Shown piece after piece: positions 5,950 to 6,680 of a stretch of 6,680 nucleotides of DNA. This stretch comes from Geobacter sp. Its GTDB lineage: Bacteria > Desulfobacterota > Desulfuromonadia > Geobacterales > Geobacteraceae. Location: assembly GCA_003857395.1 (NCBI GenBank), contig RPRC01000288.1:1-6680 (forward strand). Reading direction: 5' to 3'. The notes below the pieces were generated by a model. That model ran no database searches. It saw only the letters and a program-made list of their open reading frames with translations, and was not told the DNA's origin. How positions within the stretch are numbered: position 1 is the first letter of the stretch; every line of letters starts with the position of its first letter. Position numbers and translations under genes: made by a program.

Positions 5950-6680
5950 AAAATCAAGCTGAATCTGAAAAAAATTATCCTGATTGTTGCTGGACTTGTT
6001 GTCCTGTCCGCAACTTATATCGGAATTTCCCTCCTCTCTCTTCCCTCGGTTGACACCCTTAAAAACCGCAGCATGAGCATGAAAGTCCAGGTCAGAGACT
6101 GGAAGGGAAACAATCACACTGTGTACGTCGGGCCGAAAAACGCCTACTGGTCGCCAGCGGCGGCTATCCCGCCTGAGATGAAGTGGGCGGTCATTCTTGC
6201 CGAGGATTCAAACTTTTACCGGCACGAGGGAATTGACGTTAAGGCCATAAAAACCGCCATCAAGCACGACCTGGAAAAGAAGAGTTTTGACCGCGGCGCA
6301 TCAACCATTACTCAGCAGGTGGCGAAAAACCTTTACCTGTCTCGAGAAAAGACCCTCAGCCGCAAGATCAAGGAAATTATCCTTGCCCGTCGCATGGAGG
6401 AAGAGTTGACCAAGGGACGAATTCTCGAACTCTACCTGAACGTGGTTGAGCTGGGTCCCATGGTCTATGGTGTCGGTCACGGCGCCCGCTATTACTTCGG
6501 CAAACCGGCCTCGGCACTCACTCCCCGGGAGTGCGCCTTTCTCACCGCCATGCTCCCTGGTCCACGGATCGCCTATAATCCGTACCGCAACCTGCGAAAA
6601 GTAGTGCAACGCTCCGACATGATCCTGAAGCTGATGCGACGGAAAGGAGTGCTGTCGGAAGCAGAGTACCGGATCGCCCA
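5947..6680 (+). CDS. mtgA: Monofunctional peptidoglycan glycosyltransferase (GT51), partial at the right edge
   Basis: From the TTG at 5947 the frame stays open for 244 codons and leaves the window. Residues 2-9 are basic and about 10-30 form a single membrane anchor (IILIVAGLVVLSATYIGISL). The GT51 domain follows with its conserved blocks: EDSNFYRHEGID (86-97) with catalytic glutamate E86, RGASTITQQVAKNLYL (117-132), RKIKEIILARRMEEELTKGR (139-158), ELYLNVVELG (161-170), YGVGHGARYYFGK (174-186) and the LLP-like AMLPGPRIAYNP. These enzymes polymerise lipid II into glycan strands at the outer face of the inner membrane. E. coli MtgA has 242 residues, and the fold is almost complete here, so a monofunctional enzyme is likely. 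A bifunctional class A penicillin-binding protein with a transpeptidase domain beyond the edge cannot be fully excluded; the short spacer after the membrane anchor and the GA variant in block 2 favour MtgA. It lies 116 bases after pdxA, a possible operon. Confidence 0.9.
   Translation, partial: MKIKLNLKKIILIVAGLVVLSATYIGISLLSLPSVDTLKNRSMSMKVQVRDWKGNNHTVYVGPKNAYWSPAAAIPPEMKWAVILAEDSNFYRHEGIDVKAIKTAIKHDLEKKSFDRGASTITQQVAKNLYLSREKTLSRKIKEIILARRMEEELTKGRILELYLNVVELGPMVYGVGHGARYYFGKPASALTPRECAFLTAMLPGPRIAYNPYRNLRKVVQRSDMILKLMRRKGVLSEAEYRIA

Noticed and set aside
6301..6609. 102-codon minus-strand frame near the right edge
   Set aside because: It is antisense to conserved GT51 motifs and is a shadow of the TTG-started gene.

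Overview
The window looks like a chromosomal piece of a Geobacter-type (Desulfuromonadia/Geobacterales) or closely related proteobacterium. This is an inference from moderate-to-high G+C coding regions, protein-level resemblance to that group, and a LigD-type ligase that opens with its phosphoesterase domain. No rRNA or other firm taxonomic marker is present. Most of the content is housekeeping metabolism and cell-wall biology. I found no convincing phage, CRISPR array, tRNA, rRNA or complete insertion sequence.

Left part (1-2670), all on the minus strand: the N-terminal 157 codons of a LigD-type DNA-repair protein leave the window at base 1. Upstream of it is a spacer carrying a near-perfect long palindrome (25-base arms), which also lies just past the stop of a complete transketolase gene (tkt).

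Middle part (2671-3935): about 740 bases without a confident gene lie upstream of tkt. They are more A+T-rich and contain hydrophobic, stop-interrupted reading-frame pieces that may be a decayed membrane-protein gene. A small plus-strand gene with a good ribosome binding site follows; it encodes a 108-residue soluble protein I do not recognise. It converges on a minus-strand M23 peptidase gene. The spacer between the two stops holds a 152-base segment bounded by a perfect 14-base inverted repeat, a possible small non-autonomous mobile element or structured RNA.

Right part (3936-6680): a secreted or envelope-anchored LytM/M23 peptidase (minus) is divergent from pdxA (plus), the vitamin B6 biosynthesis dehydrogenase. 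A 12-bp inverted repeat sits in the spacer between them. pdxA is followed after 116 bases by a membrane-anchored GT51 peptidoglycan glycosyltransferase (mtgA-like) that starts with TTG and runs off the right edge.

Functional links: transketolase makes erythrose 4-phosphate, the distant precursor of the 4-phosphohydroxy-threonine that PdxA oxidises in the DXP-dependent pyridoxal phosphate route. The M23 peptidase and the GT51 enzyme both act on peptidoglycan. These links are biochemical; the sequence does not show co-regulation, and the genes lie on different strands or in different transcription units. The items most worth a second look are the two inverted-repeat elements, the decayed-looking membrane reading frame and the unrecognised 108-residue gene.
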